DNA of 7,026 nucleotides from assembly GCA_903931645.1 (NCBI GenBank), contig CAIZDF010000648.1:1-7026 (forward strand), read 5' to 3'. Numbering within the stretch: position 1 is the stretch's first letter; each line of letters starts with the position of its first letter. The position numbers and the translations under genes were made by a program. Positions 1 to 6,862 of this stretch are shown one piece after another. The notes under the pieces are model-generated. The model searched no databases and had not been told where the DNA came from. It was given only the letters and a program-made list of their open reading frames with translations. The stretch comes from an uncultured Tolumonas sp. (GTDB lineage: Bacteria > Pseudomonadota > Gammaproteobacteria > Enterobacterales > Aeromonadaceae).

Positions 1-7
1 GACAACT

Positions 8-868
8 ATGCAAGATCACGATAACGATGCCCGCTGGTATGCCCCTATCGAATGGCAAGATTTCAGCGCCGATTTCCAAGACATCCGCTATCACAAATCT
101 GCCGAAGGCATTGCCAAAATCACCATTAACCGCCCACAGGTGCGTAATGCATTCCGCCCACTAACGGTGATGGAGATGATGAAAGCGCTACAAGATGCCC
201 GCTTTGATGCCCAGATCGGCAGCATCATTCTAACCGGCGAAGGCGAGTTGGCGTTCTGTTCCGGTGGTGATCAGAAAGTGCGTGGCGATTATGGTGGATA
301 CAAAGATGACGAAGGTACGCATCATCTGAACGTGCTCGACTTCCAGCGCCAGATCCGCACCTGCCCTAAGCCGATTGTGGCAATGGTAGCCGGTTATGCC
401 ATTGGTGGCGGTCACGTCTTACATATGCTGTGTGATCTCACCATTGCCGCTGAAAATGCCCGTTTCGGCCAGACTGGCCCGAAAGTGGGTTCGTTCGATG
501 GTGGTTGGGGTGCTTCCTACATGGCTCGCTTAGTTGGCCAGAAAAAAGCCCGCGAGATCTGGTTCTTGTGTCGTCAATATAACGCTAAAGAAGCCTTAGA
601 CATGGGGCTGGTAAACACTGTGGTGCCATTGGCCGAGCTTGAGCGTGAAACTGTGCGCTGGTGTCGTGAAATTCTGCAACACAGCCCAATGGCCTTGCGT
701 TGCCTGAAAGCCGCACTGAATGCCGATTGCGATGGTCAGGCTGGTCTACAAGAACTCGCCGGGAATGCCACCATGATGTTTTATATGACCGAAGAGGGTC
801 AGGAAGGTCGTAACGCTTTTAACGAAAAACGTGAACCGGATTTCAATAAATTCCCACGAAACCCGTAA
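8..868 (+). CDS. menB: 1,4-dihydroxy-2-naphthoyl-CoA synthase MenB
   Basis: MenB is a cytosolic crotonase-fold enzyme that closes the second ring of menaquinone, converting o-succinylbenzoyl-CoA to 1,4-dihydroxy-2-naphthoyl-CoA. The 286-aa product is full length (E. coli MenB is 285 aa) and nearly collinear with it. Visible motifs are [11 protein letters not shown] (41-51), the oxyanion-hole loop FCSGGDQ (83-89), the second oxyanion glycine stretch in GYAIGGGH (129-136), [14 protein letters not shown] (155-168) and [14 protein letters not shown] (258-271). Gln155-Thr156-Gly157 is the signature of the bicarbonate-dependent MenB class. Tyr98 and Tyr259 match the active-site tyrosines of the family. 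The ATG at 8 gives an N-terminus like other MenB proteins. Its ribosome binding site cannot be judged because only seven bases precede it. It is probably cotranscribed with upstream men genes outside the window and with menC downstream. Identity is near certain. Confidence 0.98.
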   Translation: MQDHDNDARWYAPIEWQDFSADFQDIRYHKSAEGIAKITINRPQVRNAFRPLTVMEMMKALQDARFDAQIGSIILTGEGELAFCSGGDQKVRGDYGGYKDDEGTHHLNVLDFQRQIRTCPKPIVAMVAGYAIGGGHVLHMLCDLTIAAENARFGQTGPKVGSFDGGWGASYMARLVGQKKAREIWFLCRQYNAKEALDMGLVNTVVPLAELERETVRWCREILQHSPMALRCLKAALNADCDGQAGLQELAGNATMMFYMTEEGQEGRNAFNEKREPDFNKFPRNP

Positions 869-883
869 AGCAGCCGTAACACT

Positions 884-910
884 CCGATGCAGATCAGATC
901 TCTGCATCGG
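884..910 (+). repeat. Perfect inverted repeat (hairpin) between menB and menC
   Basis: CCGATGCAGA (884-893) and TCTGCATCGG (901-910) form a perfect 10-bp stem with a 7-nt loop, 16 nt after the menB stop codon. The sequence after the stem is GATCTGTTATAAC, with no T-run, so it is not a normal intrinsic terminator. As RNA it could protect the 3' end of a menB transcript, mark a processing site or weaken read-through to menC. As DNA it could be an operator. The stem is seen directly; the function is unknown. Confidence 0.7.
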
Positions 911-914
911 GATC

Positions 915-923
915 TGTTATAAC
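915..923 (+). promoter_or_regulatory. Possible extended -10 promoter element ahead of menC
   Basis: TGTTATAAC contains an extended -10 TG at 915-916 followed by TATAAC at 918-923, five of six matches to TATAAT. No good -35 hexamer lies 16-18 nt upstream; that region is the right half of the hairpin at 884-910. If active, it would start transcription near 930, giving a leader of about 70 nt before menC that carries the tandem repeat. This is a weak, motif-only call. Confidence 0.25.
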
Positions 924-939
924 ATGACTGAACATTGGT

Positions 940-971
940 TTTTGCCGTGGACTGATTTTGCCGTGGACCAA
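940..971 (+). repeat. Tandem duplication of a 16-nt unit upstream of menC
   Basis: TTTTGCCGTGGACTGA (940-955) is followed directly by TTTTGCCGTGGACCAA (956-971). The two copies agree at 14 of 16 positions, with 13 identical bases in a row. They lie between the hairpin at 884-910 and the menC ribosome binding site. The unit is not coding under the preferred menC start. It may be a replication-slippage duplication or paired binding sites about one and a half helical turns apart. Confidence 0.75.
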
Positions 972-999
972 TTCTACTAAGCATAGGGACAGCCAACTT

Positions 1000-1926
1000 A
1001 TGGATATCACTCTGTCTCGGTATCAACTGCCGCTCACGCATCCGCTGACATTTCACAACCAAACCATCCAGCAACGCGAAGGCTTATTGGTGCATTGGGG
1101 CAGTAGCTGGAGCGAGATAGCACCACTACCGGGTTTTTCTCGTGAAACACTGGCAGAAGCTGAACAAGAAACCATCGCATTTCTGACTGCGTTTAAACAA
1201 GGCAAAACCATCCCTGTTATTTGTCCATCAGTGCAATTTGGCTTAGATTGCGCCCGTCGTAGCTGGCCGGTATTAAAACATACGCCATTACCACCTTATC
1301 TGCTGTTACAAGGAACACCGGAAGATATTATCTGGAGCTGGAAAGAGTGGTTATATGACTACCCCAGCCGAGTAAAACTCAAAGTCGCCCGTTATCCAAT
1401 GCGTGATGAACTGGCGATGATCCGTGAAATTATCCGGTTAGCGCCGAAAACCAAACTGATCCTGGATGCTAATCAGCAGTGGACACGGGAAGAAGCGTGG
1501 ACTTTCATGAGCCATCTCGACGCATCCCGCATCGAATATATTGAAGATCCCTGCGCGACTTACGCAGATATCCGAGCTGTTGCGTCACATACCGGTATTG
1601 CGGTGGCACTGGATGAGATCTTAAGCGCTGAAACTAACTGGGATTTTTTCCCGCAGTTGAAAGGTTTGGTTTTAAAACCCACGCTCATCGGTTCATTGGA
1701 AAAATGCCATGAACTAGTGAACAAAGCTAAAGCGAATGGGGTAAGACTGGTGATCTCTTCCAGCCACGAATCGCAACTCGGTAACCGTCTGCTAGCCTTA
1801 CTAGCAGCCGAATGGTCACCCGAACAAGCTCCCGGTCTGGATACACTGCGCTATTTCAGTGGTTCCGTGCTGGACGATAAACAACAAGTCGATACCAAAC
1901 AGTTGCAGTTGGTATGGCAAAGCTAA
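1000..1926 (+). CDS. menC: o-Succinylbenzoate synthase MenC
   Basis: MenC dehydrates SHCHC to o-succinylbenzoate in menaquinone synthesis and belongs to the enolase superfamily (muconate-lactonizing subgroup, metal dependent). With the ATG at 1000 the product is 308 aa. The catalytic set is complete: the acid/base lysines in VKLKV (Lys126, Lys128), metal ligands Asp156 in LDANQ, Glu182 in IEDP and Asp205 in ALDE, and Lys226 in VLKPT, followed by SSSHES (253-258). The N-terminal capping region shows EIAPLPGFSRET (39-50), as in E. coli MenC. The reading frame stays open upstream to a TTG at 958, but that would add 14 residues with no family counterpart. The ATG at 1000 has an AGGGA ribosome binding site at 985-989, ten bases away, and begins directly with the first beta strand. 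The stop codon lies inside menE, so the two are probably translationally coupled. Confidence 0.96.
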   Translation: MDITLSRYQLPLTHPLTFHNQTIQQREGLLVHWGSSWSEIAPLPGFSRETLAEAEQETIAFLTAFKQGKTIPVICPSVQFGLDCARRSWPVLKHTPLPPYLLLQGTPEDIIWSWKEWLYDYPSRVKLKVARYPMRDELAMIREIIRLAPKTKLILDANQQWTREEAWTFMSHLDASRIEYIEDPCATYADIRAVASHTGIAVALDEILSAETNWDFFPQLKGLVLKPTLIGSLEKCHELVNKAKANGVRLVISSSHESQLGNRLLALLAAEWSPEQAPGLDTLRYFSGSVLDDKQQVDTKQLQLVWQS

Positions 1927-3290
1927 CTTGCCCCATCCGGCAACACGCACAACAGCACCCGACACAACCGGCATTATGGCATGCCGGTGTTATCCTCAAT
2001 TACCAACAACTGGATGCCCGGCTTAATGCCTTGCAACAACAGCTCCGACACGCCGGATTAAACTCTGGCGATCATCTGTTTTTGTGCAGCACGAACAGTG
2101 TAGAACTGGTGATGTTGTTGTGGGCTTGCTGGCGTGAGCAGATCATCTGCTGCCCAATAAACCCCGCGTTTCCCGAAGTTCGACAGCAACAACTCCAGCA
2201 ACAAGTGCATGCCTCCTTGCGTTGGCCATCGGATGAATTGCAGCTGGATTTTACGGCTCAAGCGCCAGCCTCTACAGCATGTAAACTGAATGACAGTGCA
2301 CTCAGCAATTTAATTTTTACCTCTGGCAGCAGCGGTTCACCTAAAGTTGTCGCGCATCGTCTGCAGAATCATTTCGCCAATGCGCAAGGCAGCATTGTCC
2401 CCATCACCACCCATGATGGTTGGTTACTGTCACTGCCGCTGTTTCATGTCGGTGGACTGGCGATTCTGTTTCGCTGTTTTCTGGCCGGTGCTTGTGTTGT
2501 ATTGCCTGATCCCGCATTGCCACTCACGGCATTATTACAACAAGCGCCGATCACGCATCTGTCGCTGGTGCCAACACAGCTATACCGCTTATTGCAGCAA
2601 CCCGATTTTCATTTTGCGGCCACGCAAGTTCGTCACTTGTTACTGGGTGGCGCACCACTCCCTGATAGCCTGATCGCCCAATGTCGGGCACAACAGCTGA
2701 GACCGTGGGTCAGTTATGGTTTATCGGAAATGGCATCTCAGGTTTGCACCGCACCAGCCGGGGCAGCCGGCTTAGTGGGCAAAGCCTTAGCCAGACGGGA
2801 AGTATCTATTCAAGCTGATGAAATTTGTGTCAGAGGTGACACGCTGTTTGCCGGTTATTACCAAGCTGATGGCAGTTTATTACTACCACTGGATGCTGAT
2901 GGATGGTTTCACACAGGTGATGCCGGCTACTGGCAGAACGATGCGTTAGTGATTAATGGCCGCATTGATAACCAATTCATCAGTGGTGGGGAAAACATTC
3001 AGCCAGAACAGATTGAACAACAACTGCTACAACATCCTGCTATCGCACAAGCGATTGTCGTTCCTATGCCAGACGAAGAGTGGGGTATGTGTGGTGTCTG
3101 TTTTATCGATTGGCAGCAAGCGACCATTTCACCTACGGAATTATCCGTCTGGTTACGTCAATTTTTGCCCGCCTATATGTTGCCAAAACACTATTTGCCG
3201 TGGCCAACGTTATCAGCAGGACAACTGAAACTACCCCGCGCAGAATTTAAGCGACTGGCAGAAACGAAAAATCCCGCCACGCAAGCGTGA
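1914..3290 (+). CDS. menE: o-Succinylbenzoate-CoA ligase MenE
   Basis: MenE is a cytosolic ANL-family acyl-CoA synthetase. It adenylates o-succinylbenzoate with ATP and transfers it to CoA, making the MenB substrate. The 458-aa product shows the family motifs in order: P-loop TSGSSGSPK (136-144), LPLFHVGG (174-181), LLLGGAPLP (242-250), YGLSEM (268-273), WFHTGD ending at Asp336, NGRIDN (348-353, hinge region) and ISGGENIQPEQIE (356-368). The C-terminal A10 motif is atypical, GQLKLPR (436-442), so the likely catalytic lysine is Lys439 instead of the residue directly after Gly. From memory, E. coli MenE (GGIKISR) has the same shift. The ATG overlaps the end of menC by 13 nt with no strong ribosome binding site, which favours coupling. 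The protein is rich in glutamine, for example at 89-97. Its last seven codons overlap the rnpB terminator on the other strand. Confidence 0.96.
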   Translation: MAKLTCPIRQHAQQHPTQPALWHAGVILNYQQLDARLNALQQQLRHAGLNSGDHLFLCSTNSVELVMLLWACWREQIICCPINPAFPEVRQQQLQQQVHASLRWPSDELQLDFTAQAPASTACKLNDSALSNLIFTSGSSGSPKVVAHRLQNHFANAQGSIVPITTHDGWLLSLPLFHVGGLAILFRCFLAGACVVLPDPALPLTALLQQAPITHLSLVPTQLYRLLQQPDFHFAATQVRHLLLGGAPLPDSLIAQCRAQQLRPWVSYGLSEMASQVCTAPAGAAGLVGKALARREVSIQADEICVRGDTLFAGYYQADGSLLLPLDADGWFHTGDAGYWQNDALVINGRIDNQFISGGENIQPEQIEQQLLQHPAIAQAIVVPMPDEEWGMCGVCFIDWQQATISPTELSVWLRQFLPAYMLPKHYLPWPTLSAGQLKLPRAEFKRLAETKNPATQA

Positions 3291-3297
3291 ACGGGAT
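3266..3297 (-). terminator. Intrinsic terminator of rnpB, lying in the 3' end of menE
   Basis: Read on the minus strand from 3297, ATCCCG pairs with CGGGAT (3276-3271). An inner CACG/CGTG stem closes a CTTG loop, with a small TT/G mismatch between the two stems. The hairpin is followed directly by TTTTT (3271-3267, overlapping the last stem base), then CGTTT. This is a good Rho-independent terminator a few bases after the 3' end of RNase P RNA. On the plus strand the hairpin is followed by AATTGTGG, so it should not terminate menE efficiently. It covers the last seven menE codons and the menE stop. Confidence 0.85.
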
Positions 3298-3302
3298 AAT
3301 TG

Positions 3303-3680
<378 letters not shown>

Positions 3681-3686
3681 GCGTGC

Positions 3687-3715
3687 ATTATAGGGAGGTT
3701 ACGCCCACACAGCAA
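3687..3715 (-). promoter_or_regulatory. rnpB promoter (sigma70 type)
   Basis: On the minus strand, TTGCTG (3715-3710) is followed by a 17-nt spacer and a perfect TATAAT (3692-3687). A GC-rich 6-nt discriminator, GCACGC, then leads to a predicted start at 3680, exactly the first G of the P1 helix. The -35 hexamer begins one base after the rsmI stop codon (3719-3717). A GC-rich discriminator is typical of promoters for stable RNAs under growth-rate or stringent control; that regulation is inferred. No terminator is visible between rsmI and rnpB, so rsmI read-through could add to rnpB transcription. Confidence 0.8.
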
Positions 3716-3716
3716 A

Positions 3717-4562
3717 CTATCTCTCAGAATTCTGCTTTTCTAAGCCCCACGCATAGAGTGCGTTCTTTTTTACACCATAAATTTCGGCTGTTAGCGCCGC
3801 CGCTTTTTTCAGCGGCAAATCCGCCATCAGCAGTGTTAAGGTGCGTAATACTTCCGCCGGTAACTCATCACTGTTATCAGCTTTACCGGCTAACATCAGC
3901 ACGAATTCGCCACGCGTACGGTTATCATCTTCCTGCAACCACGCCAGCATTTCAGAAAGCTGCAAGCTGTGTAATGTTTCAAATGTTTTAGTCAACTCAC
4001 GAGCGATGACAATCTGACGTTCACCAAATACCTGATACATCGCGGTTAAAGTATCAATCACCCGACGTGGTGATTCATAAAACACCATGGTGCGAGTCTC
4101 ATCGGCCAAGGCCTGCAGCCGATCGTCTTTCCCTTTTTCTTTAGCTGGTAAAAAACCTTCAAAAACAAAACGATCAGTGGGAAGCCCTGCAGCACTCAAT
4201 GCTGTGATCGCCGCACAAGGCCCCGGCAGTGGCACTACTTTTACCCCTGCATCACGGCAGGCTTTCACCAGATGATAACCAGGGTCGCTGATCAATGGAG
4301 TACCAGCGTCAGAAATCAGCGCGATGCTTTGCCCTTGTTGAATTCGTTGGATCAACACACCAGCACGTTGCTGTTCATTGTGATCATGCAATGACAGCAT
4401 CGGCACTTTGACCTGCAGGTGTTGCAACAGAATGCCACTATGGCGGGTATCCTCCGCCGCGATGCAATCGACACTCTTTAAAATCTCGATTGCACGCAAT
4501 GTAATATCCGACAGGTTACCAATCGGCGTCGGTACGATATACAGACAAGGTGATAAAGACAT
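3717..4562 (-). CDS. rsmI: 16S rRNA (cytidine1402-2'-O)-methyltransferase RsmI
   Basis: RsmI (E. coli YraL) uses S-adenosylmethionine to 2'-O-methylate C1402 in the decoding centre of 16S rRNA, acting with the N4-methyltransferase RsmH. The 281-aa product is full length and has the tetrapyrrole-methylase fold. Visible motifs are [14 protein letters not shown] (8-21), AEDTRHSG (36-43), the SAM-binding loop [14 protein letters not shown] (82-95), [20 protein letters not shown] (111-130), FEGFLPAK (134-141), FYESPRR (161-167) and GEFVLML (218-224). The ATG at 4562 has an ACAGGAG ribosome binding site (4574-4568) five bases upstream. The gene is divergent from lpoA across an 81-bp gap and lies directly upstream of rnpB on the same strand. 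The rsmI-lpoA divergent pair is conserved in E. coli. I see nothing missing or broken. Confidence 0.97.
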   Translation of the reverse strand: MSLSPCLYIVPTPIGNLSDITLRAIEILKSVDCIAAEDTRHSGILLQHLQVKVPMLSLHDHNEQQRAGVLIQRIQQGQSIALISDAGTPLISDPGYHLVKACRDAGVKVVPLPGPCAAITALSAAGLPTDRFVFEGFLPAKEKGKDDRLQALADETRTMVFYESPRRVIDTLTAMYQVFGERQIVIARELTKTFETLHSLQLSEMLAWLQEDDNRTRGEFVLMLAGKADNSDELPAEVLRTLTLLMADLPLKKAAALTAEIYGVKKNALYAWGLEKQNSER

Positions 4563-4581
4563 GAAAACTCCTGTCGAAAAT

Positions 4582-4610
4582 TTGTTTCATTCTGGTGTGA
4601 AGATTACACT
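4582..4610 (+). promoter_or_regulatory. Candidate lpoA promoter in the rsmI-lpoA divergent gap
   Basis: TTGTTT (4582-4587) and TACACT (4605-4610) are separated by exactly 17 nt. This is a reasonable though imperfect sigma70 match, with 3/6 and 4/6 consensus bases. The predicted start near 4617 would leave a leader of only about 27 nt before the TTG codon of lpoA. It is the best plus-strand candidate I see in the 81-bp gap (4563-4643). I found no convincing minus-strand promoter for rsmI, although one must lie in or near the same region. Confidence 0.45.
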
Positions 4611-4643
4611 AGGGACCAGACATAGATAGGTTGGAGATAAATC

Positions 4644-6524
4644 TTGAGCCGGGTTAGCAAGTTGCGCACTGTACCATATTTCTGGTGGCTGTTTGCCATT
4701 GTCCTGTTATTGTCAGGTTGTGCGGCTGGAAATCGCAACGACAGTAATGGCGATAGCGCCACACTCAACGCCTTTGGGCCACTTACTCACGATAGCCAGT
4801 GGTATCTGACTCACATCAATGATTCAGCACCGGAAAACCGCTTTGCCCTGCAAGTGTTAGCGACTCGTCGTTTGATCGCCGATGGTGATAGCTCTCAGGC
4901 CAATGCAATTCAACAACAATTAGCCAGAGAAGCCACCACACCGAGTCAGAAAGTGGCTTTACGCCTGTTAAATGCATTACAACTTGGTAAACAAGGACAA
5001 TCCAGCAAAGCGTTAAACCGCATTGCTGGTATCGACTTGCGACCATTAGACAGCAATACCGTGCAATTTTATTATCGCCTGCAATCTGACCTATTATTAA
5101 AAACCGGCCAGAAAACAGCGGCAGCGAATAGCCTGATCTCGCTCGATCCATATTTAAACGGTGAATCGGCCAGTAAAAATCACCAACAGATCTGGTCATT
5201 ATTACAAGCTAGCGATGCCACTACATTAAAAACCTATACCAATGCCGCCAACCGTATGAAACGGGAAAAAGCTGCGGGTTGGTTTGAATTAGCGCAGATA
5301 AGCCAGCTGAAACAAGATCAGGCTAAACAATATGCAGATTGGCAAAAACACTACCCTGAACATCCGGCCATCGGTTTGTTTACACCAGCGGCTGACGCAC
5401 CAACTAAACCAACTATTGCCGAAAATAATCAGGGTGTAACCACCACCACACAGATCCAGAAAGTCGCGGTTTTATTGCCACTAACAGGTAAATTGGCTGG
5501 CCCGGCTAGCGCACTGAAAACTGGTCTGGAACAAGCTAATCTGGCAACGGGAAATAAACTGACGCTGAGTTACTACGATGAAAATAGTCAGTCGATGCCG
5601 GAATTATTGGCTCGCGCCGAAAAAGAAGGTGCACAACTGATCATCGGTCCATTGCAGAAGAATAAAGTAGAACAGTTAGTCGCCAGCCATGCTTCCGTAC
5701 CGGTATTGGCCTTAAACCAACTGGATGGACAACCGGCTGCAGACAATCTCTATTATTTCTCATTGTCACCAGAAGCAGAAGCCGCACAGATCGCACAAAA
5801 AATCCATGAAGATGGCATGCAGCATCCATTGCTACTGTTACCATCCAATGCATTGGGTGAACGTACTGCGGCTGGTTTTAACAATTACTGGAAATCCTTA
5901 GATCTCGGCGATGCCTCCATTGCTAAGTTCCGTAGCCGTGATGAACTCTTATCCCTATTACACCAAAAACTGGGTGGTAAAGGGGGTGCATTACAAGCAG
6001 GTCAAGTACAGTCGCTGGCAAATGACCCCGCAAGCGACCCCAATCGGGTAGATGCGATTTATATGCTGGCATCAGCATTTGAAGCATCTAATATCAAATC
6101 CAGTGTCGATCTGATGTTAGGTGATTCAACGGTTCGACCTACTTATTATTTAGGTTCTAAAAGTAATAGCAGTGGGTTAAAACCAGATGTCGCGCTGGCA
6201 CTAAACGGCATGCAATTGGGCGATATGCCATTGATGTTAAATCGAGTTCCTGATGAATTGGCTAAAGCAACAGCCGCATTACCTCAAGCCAGTGGCGATC
6301 AATTACGATTGTATGCCATGGGGCATGACGCTGGCGTATTGGTAAATCAATTAAGTCAGTTACGGCAGAATCCAGATATGACCATCAATGGTCTGACGGG
6401 TGTTCTGCATGTGACAACAGATGGGGTTATTCTTCATGACCTGATCTGGACTCACTACAATAATGGTCAATTAAGTAATGAGCCGACCACCGCTCAACCC
6501 GCCGTCCCTCAGCCGGCAAAGTAA
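4644..6524 (+). CDS. lpoA: Penicillin-binding protein activator LpoA (outer-membrane lipoprotein)
   Basis: LpoA (E. coli YraM) is anchored in the outer membrane and reaches through the periplasm to stimulate the peptidoglycan synthase PBP1A. The 626-aa product begins with a lipoprotein signal: basic residues near 6-8, a hydrophobic core (about 10-23) and lipobox LSGC with Cys26. Ala27 follows, consistent with outer-membrane sorting. Residues about 45-245 form the helical TPR-like N domain. A Thr/Pro/Ala-rich linker (about 247-270) leads to a C-terminal periplasmic-binding-protein-like domain that starts VAVLLPLTGKLAGP (274-287) and includes LIIGPL. The length lies between remembered H. influenzae (about 575 aa) and E. 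coli (678 aa) values. The start is TTG at 4644 with GGAG (4633-4636) seven bases upstream; no ATG exists before the lipobox, so TTG is needed. The tail ([13 protein letters not shown]) is dual-coded with the yraN start. Confidence 0.96.
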   Translation: MSRVSKLRTVPYFWWLFAIVLLLSGCAAGNRNDSNGDSATLNAFGPLTHDSQWYLTHINDSAPENRFALQVLATRRLIADGDSSQANAIQQQLAREATTPSQKVALRLLNALQLGKQGQSSKALNRIAGIDLRPLDSNTVQFYYRLQSDLLLKTGQKTAAANSLISLDPYLNGESASKNHQQIWSLLQASDATTLKTYTNAANRMKREKAAGWFELAQISQLKQDQAKQYADWQKHYPEHPAIGLFTPAADAPTKPTIAENNQGVTTTTQIQKVAVLLPLTGKLAGPASALKTGLEQANLATGNKLTLSYYDENSQSMPELLARAEKEGAQLIIGPLQKNKVEQLVASHASVPVLALNQLDGQPAADNLYYFSLSPEAEAAQIAQKIHEDGMQHPLLLLPSNALGERTAAGFNNYWKSLDLGDASIAKFRSRDELLSLLHQKLGGKGGALQAGQVQSLANDPASDPNRVDAIYMLASAFEASNIKSSVDLMLGDSTVRPTYYLGSKSNSSGLKPDVALALNGMQLGDMPLMLNRVPDELAKATAALPQASGDQLRLYAMGHDAGVLVNQLSQLRQNPDMTINGLTGVLHVTTDGVILHDLIWTHYNNGQLSNEPTTAQPAVPQPAK

Positions 6525-6852
6525 GGGACAATACTACGAACAACAGGCCCGTCGCTTTCTTGAACAGCAGGGGCTGTTGTTTGTTAGTGCCAACTATCGC
6601 TGCCGTCAGGGCGAAATTGATTTAATTATGCGAGAACACCAGACGCTGGTGTTTGTAGAGGTCCGCTATCGGGCCTCTCGTGATTATGGCGGTGCGTTAG
6701 CATCGGTAACGCCGGCTAAACAACAGAAAATTCGCTACACTGCCCGATATTTTTTATTAAATCAGCAGCTCAACGAAGCACATCAGGCTTGCCGTTTTGA
6801 CATAGTATCGTACGATGACGGGCAACAAAGCTGGCTAAAAAACGCATTTTAG
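6478..6852 (+). CDS. yraN: YraN family (UPF0102) endonuclease-like protein
   Basis: This 124-aa protein belongs to UPF0102, small proteins with a predicted restriction-endonuclease-like (PD-(D/E)XK) fold and no firmly established role. Visible features are the helix [17 protein letters not shown] (17-33) with Glu21, the core GEIDLIM (45-51), VFVEVRYR (58-65), [16 protein letters not shown] (70-85) and CRFDIVSYD (105-113). Asp48 and Glu61 are candidate metal ligands; the position after EV is Arg, as recalled for E. coli YraN. The ATG at 6478 overlaps lpoA by 47 nt and has no clear ribosome binding site. No later start codon precedes the conserved helix, and 16 residues before Gly17 fits the family, so this start is preferred. 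It sits between lpoA and diaA as in E. coli and is probably cotranscribed with them. Family assignment is firm; function is unknown. Confidence 0.93.
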   Translation: MSRPPLNPPSLSRQSKGQYYEQQARRFLEQQGLLFVSANYRCRQGEIDLIMREHQTLVFVEVRYRASRDYGGALASVTPAKQQKIRYTARYFLLNQQLNEAHQACRFDIVSYDDGQQSWLKNAF

Positions 6853-6862
6853 GAGAACCAGG

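Noticed and set aside
884..910. Hairpin after menB as an intrinsic terminator
   Set aside because: The stem is strong, but the following bases contain no T-run on either side suited to termination.
958..999. Upstream TTG start for menC adding 14 residues
   Set aside because: The extension has no family counterpart, no ribosome binding site fits it, and it runs through the tandem repeat. The ATG at 1000 has AGGGA at a workable distance.
3194..3207. TTTGCCGTGGCCAA in menE resembling the menC-leader repeat unit
   Set aside because: It lies inside a conserved MenE coding stretch (LPWPT), has one base missing relative to the unit, and is short enough to be chance.
3799..3816. GCCGCT/AGCGGC hairpin with a T-run in its loop and an AAAAAAG string in rsmI (possible frameshift site or terminator)
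   Set aside because: In the rsmI frame the string reads AAA AAA G, not the xxA AAA AAG phase needed for -1 slippage. The T-run is in the loop, not after the stem. The gene is full length without a shift.
4087..5199. Medium ORFs opposite rsmI and lpoA (for example 4087-4275 + and 4816-5199 -)
   Set aside because: They lie entirely opposite strongly conserved genes and have no recognisable domains or ribosome binding sites.
6463..6474. Three-codon ORF (ATG GTC AAT TAA) just before the yraN start
   Set aside because: It has no ribosome binding site, and such mini-ORFs arise often by chance. It may be noted if yraN initiation is studied.
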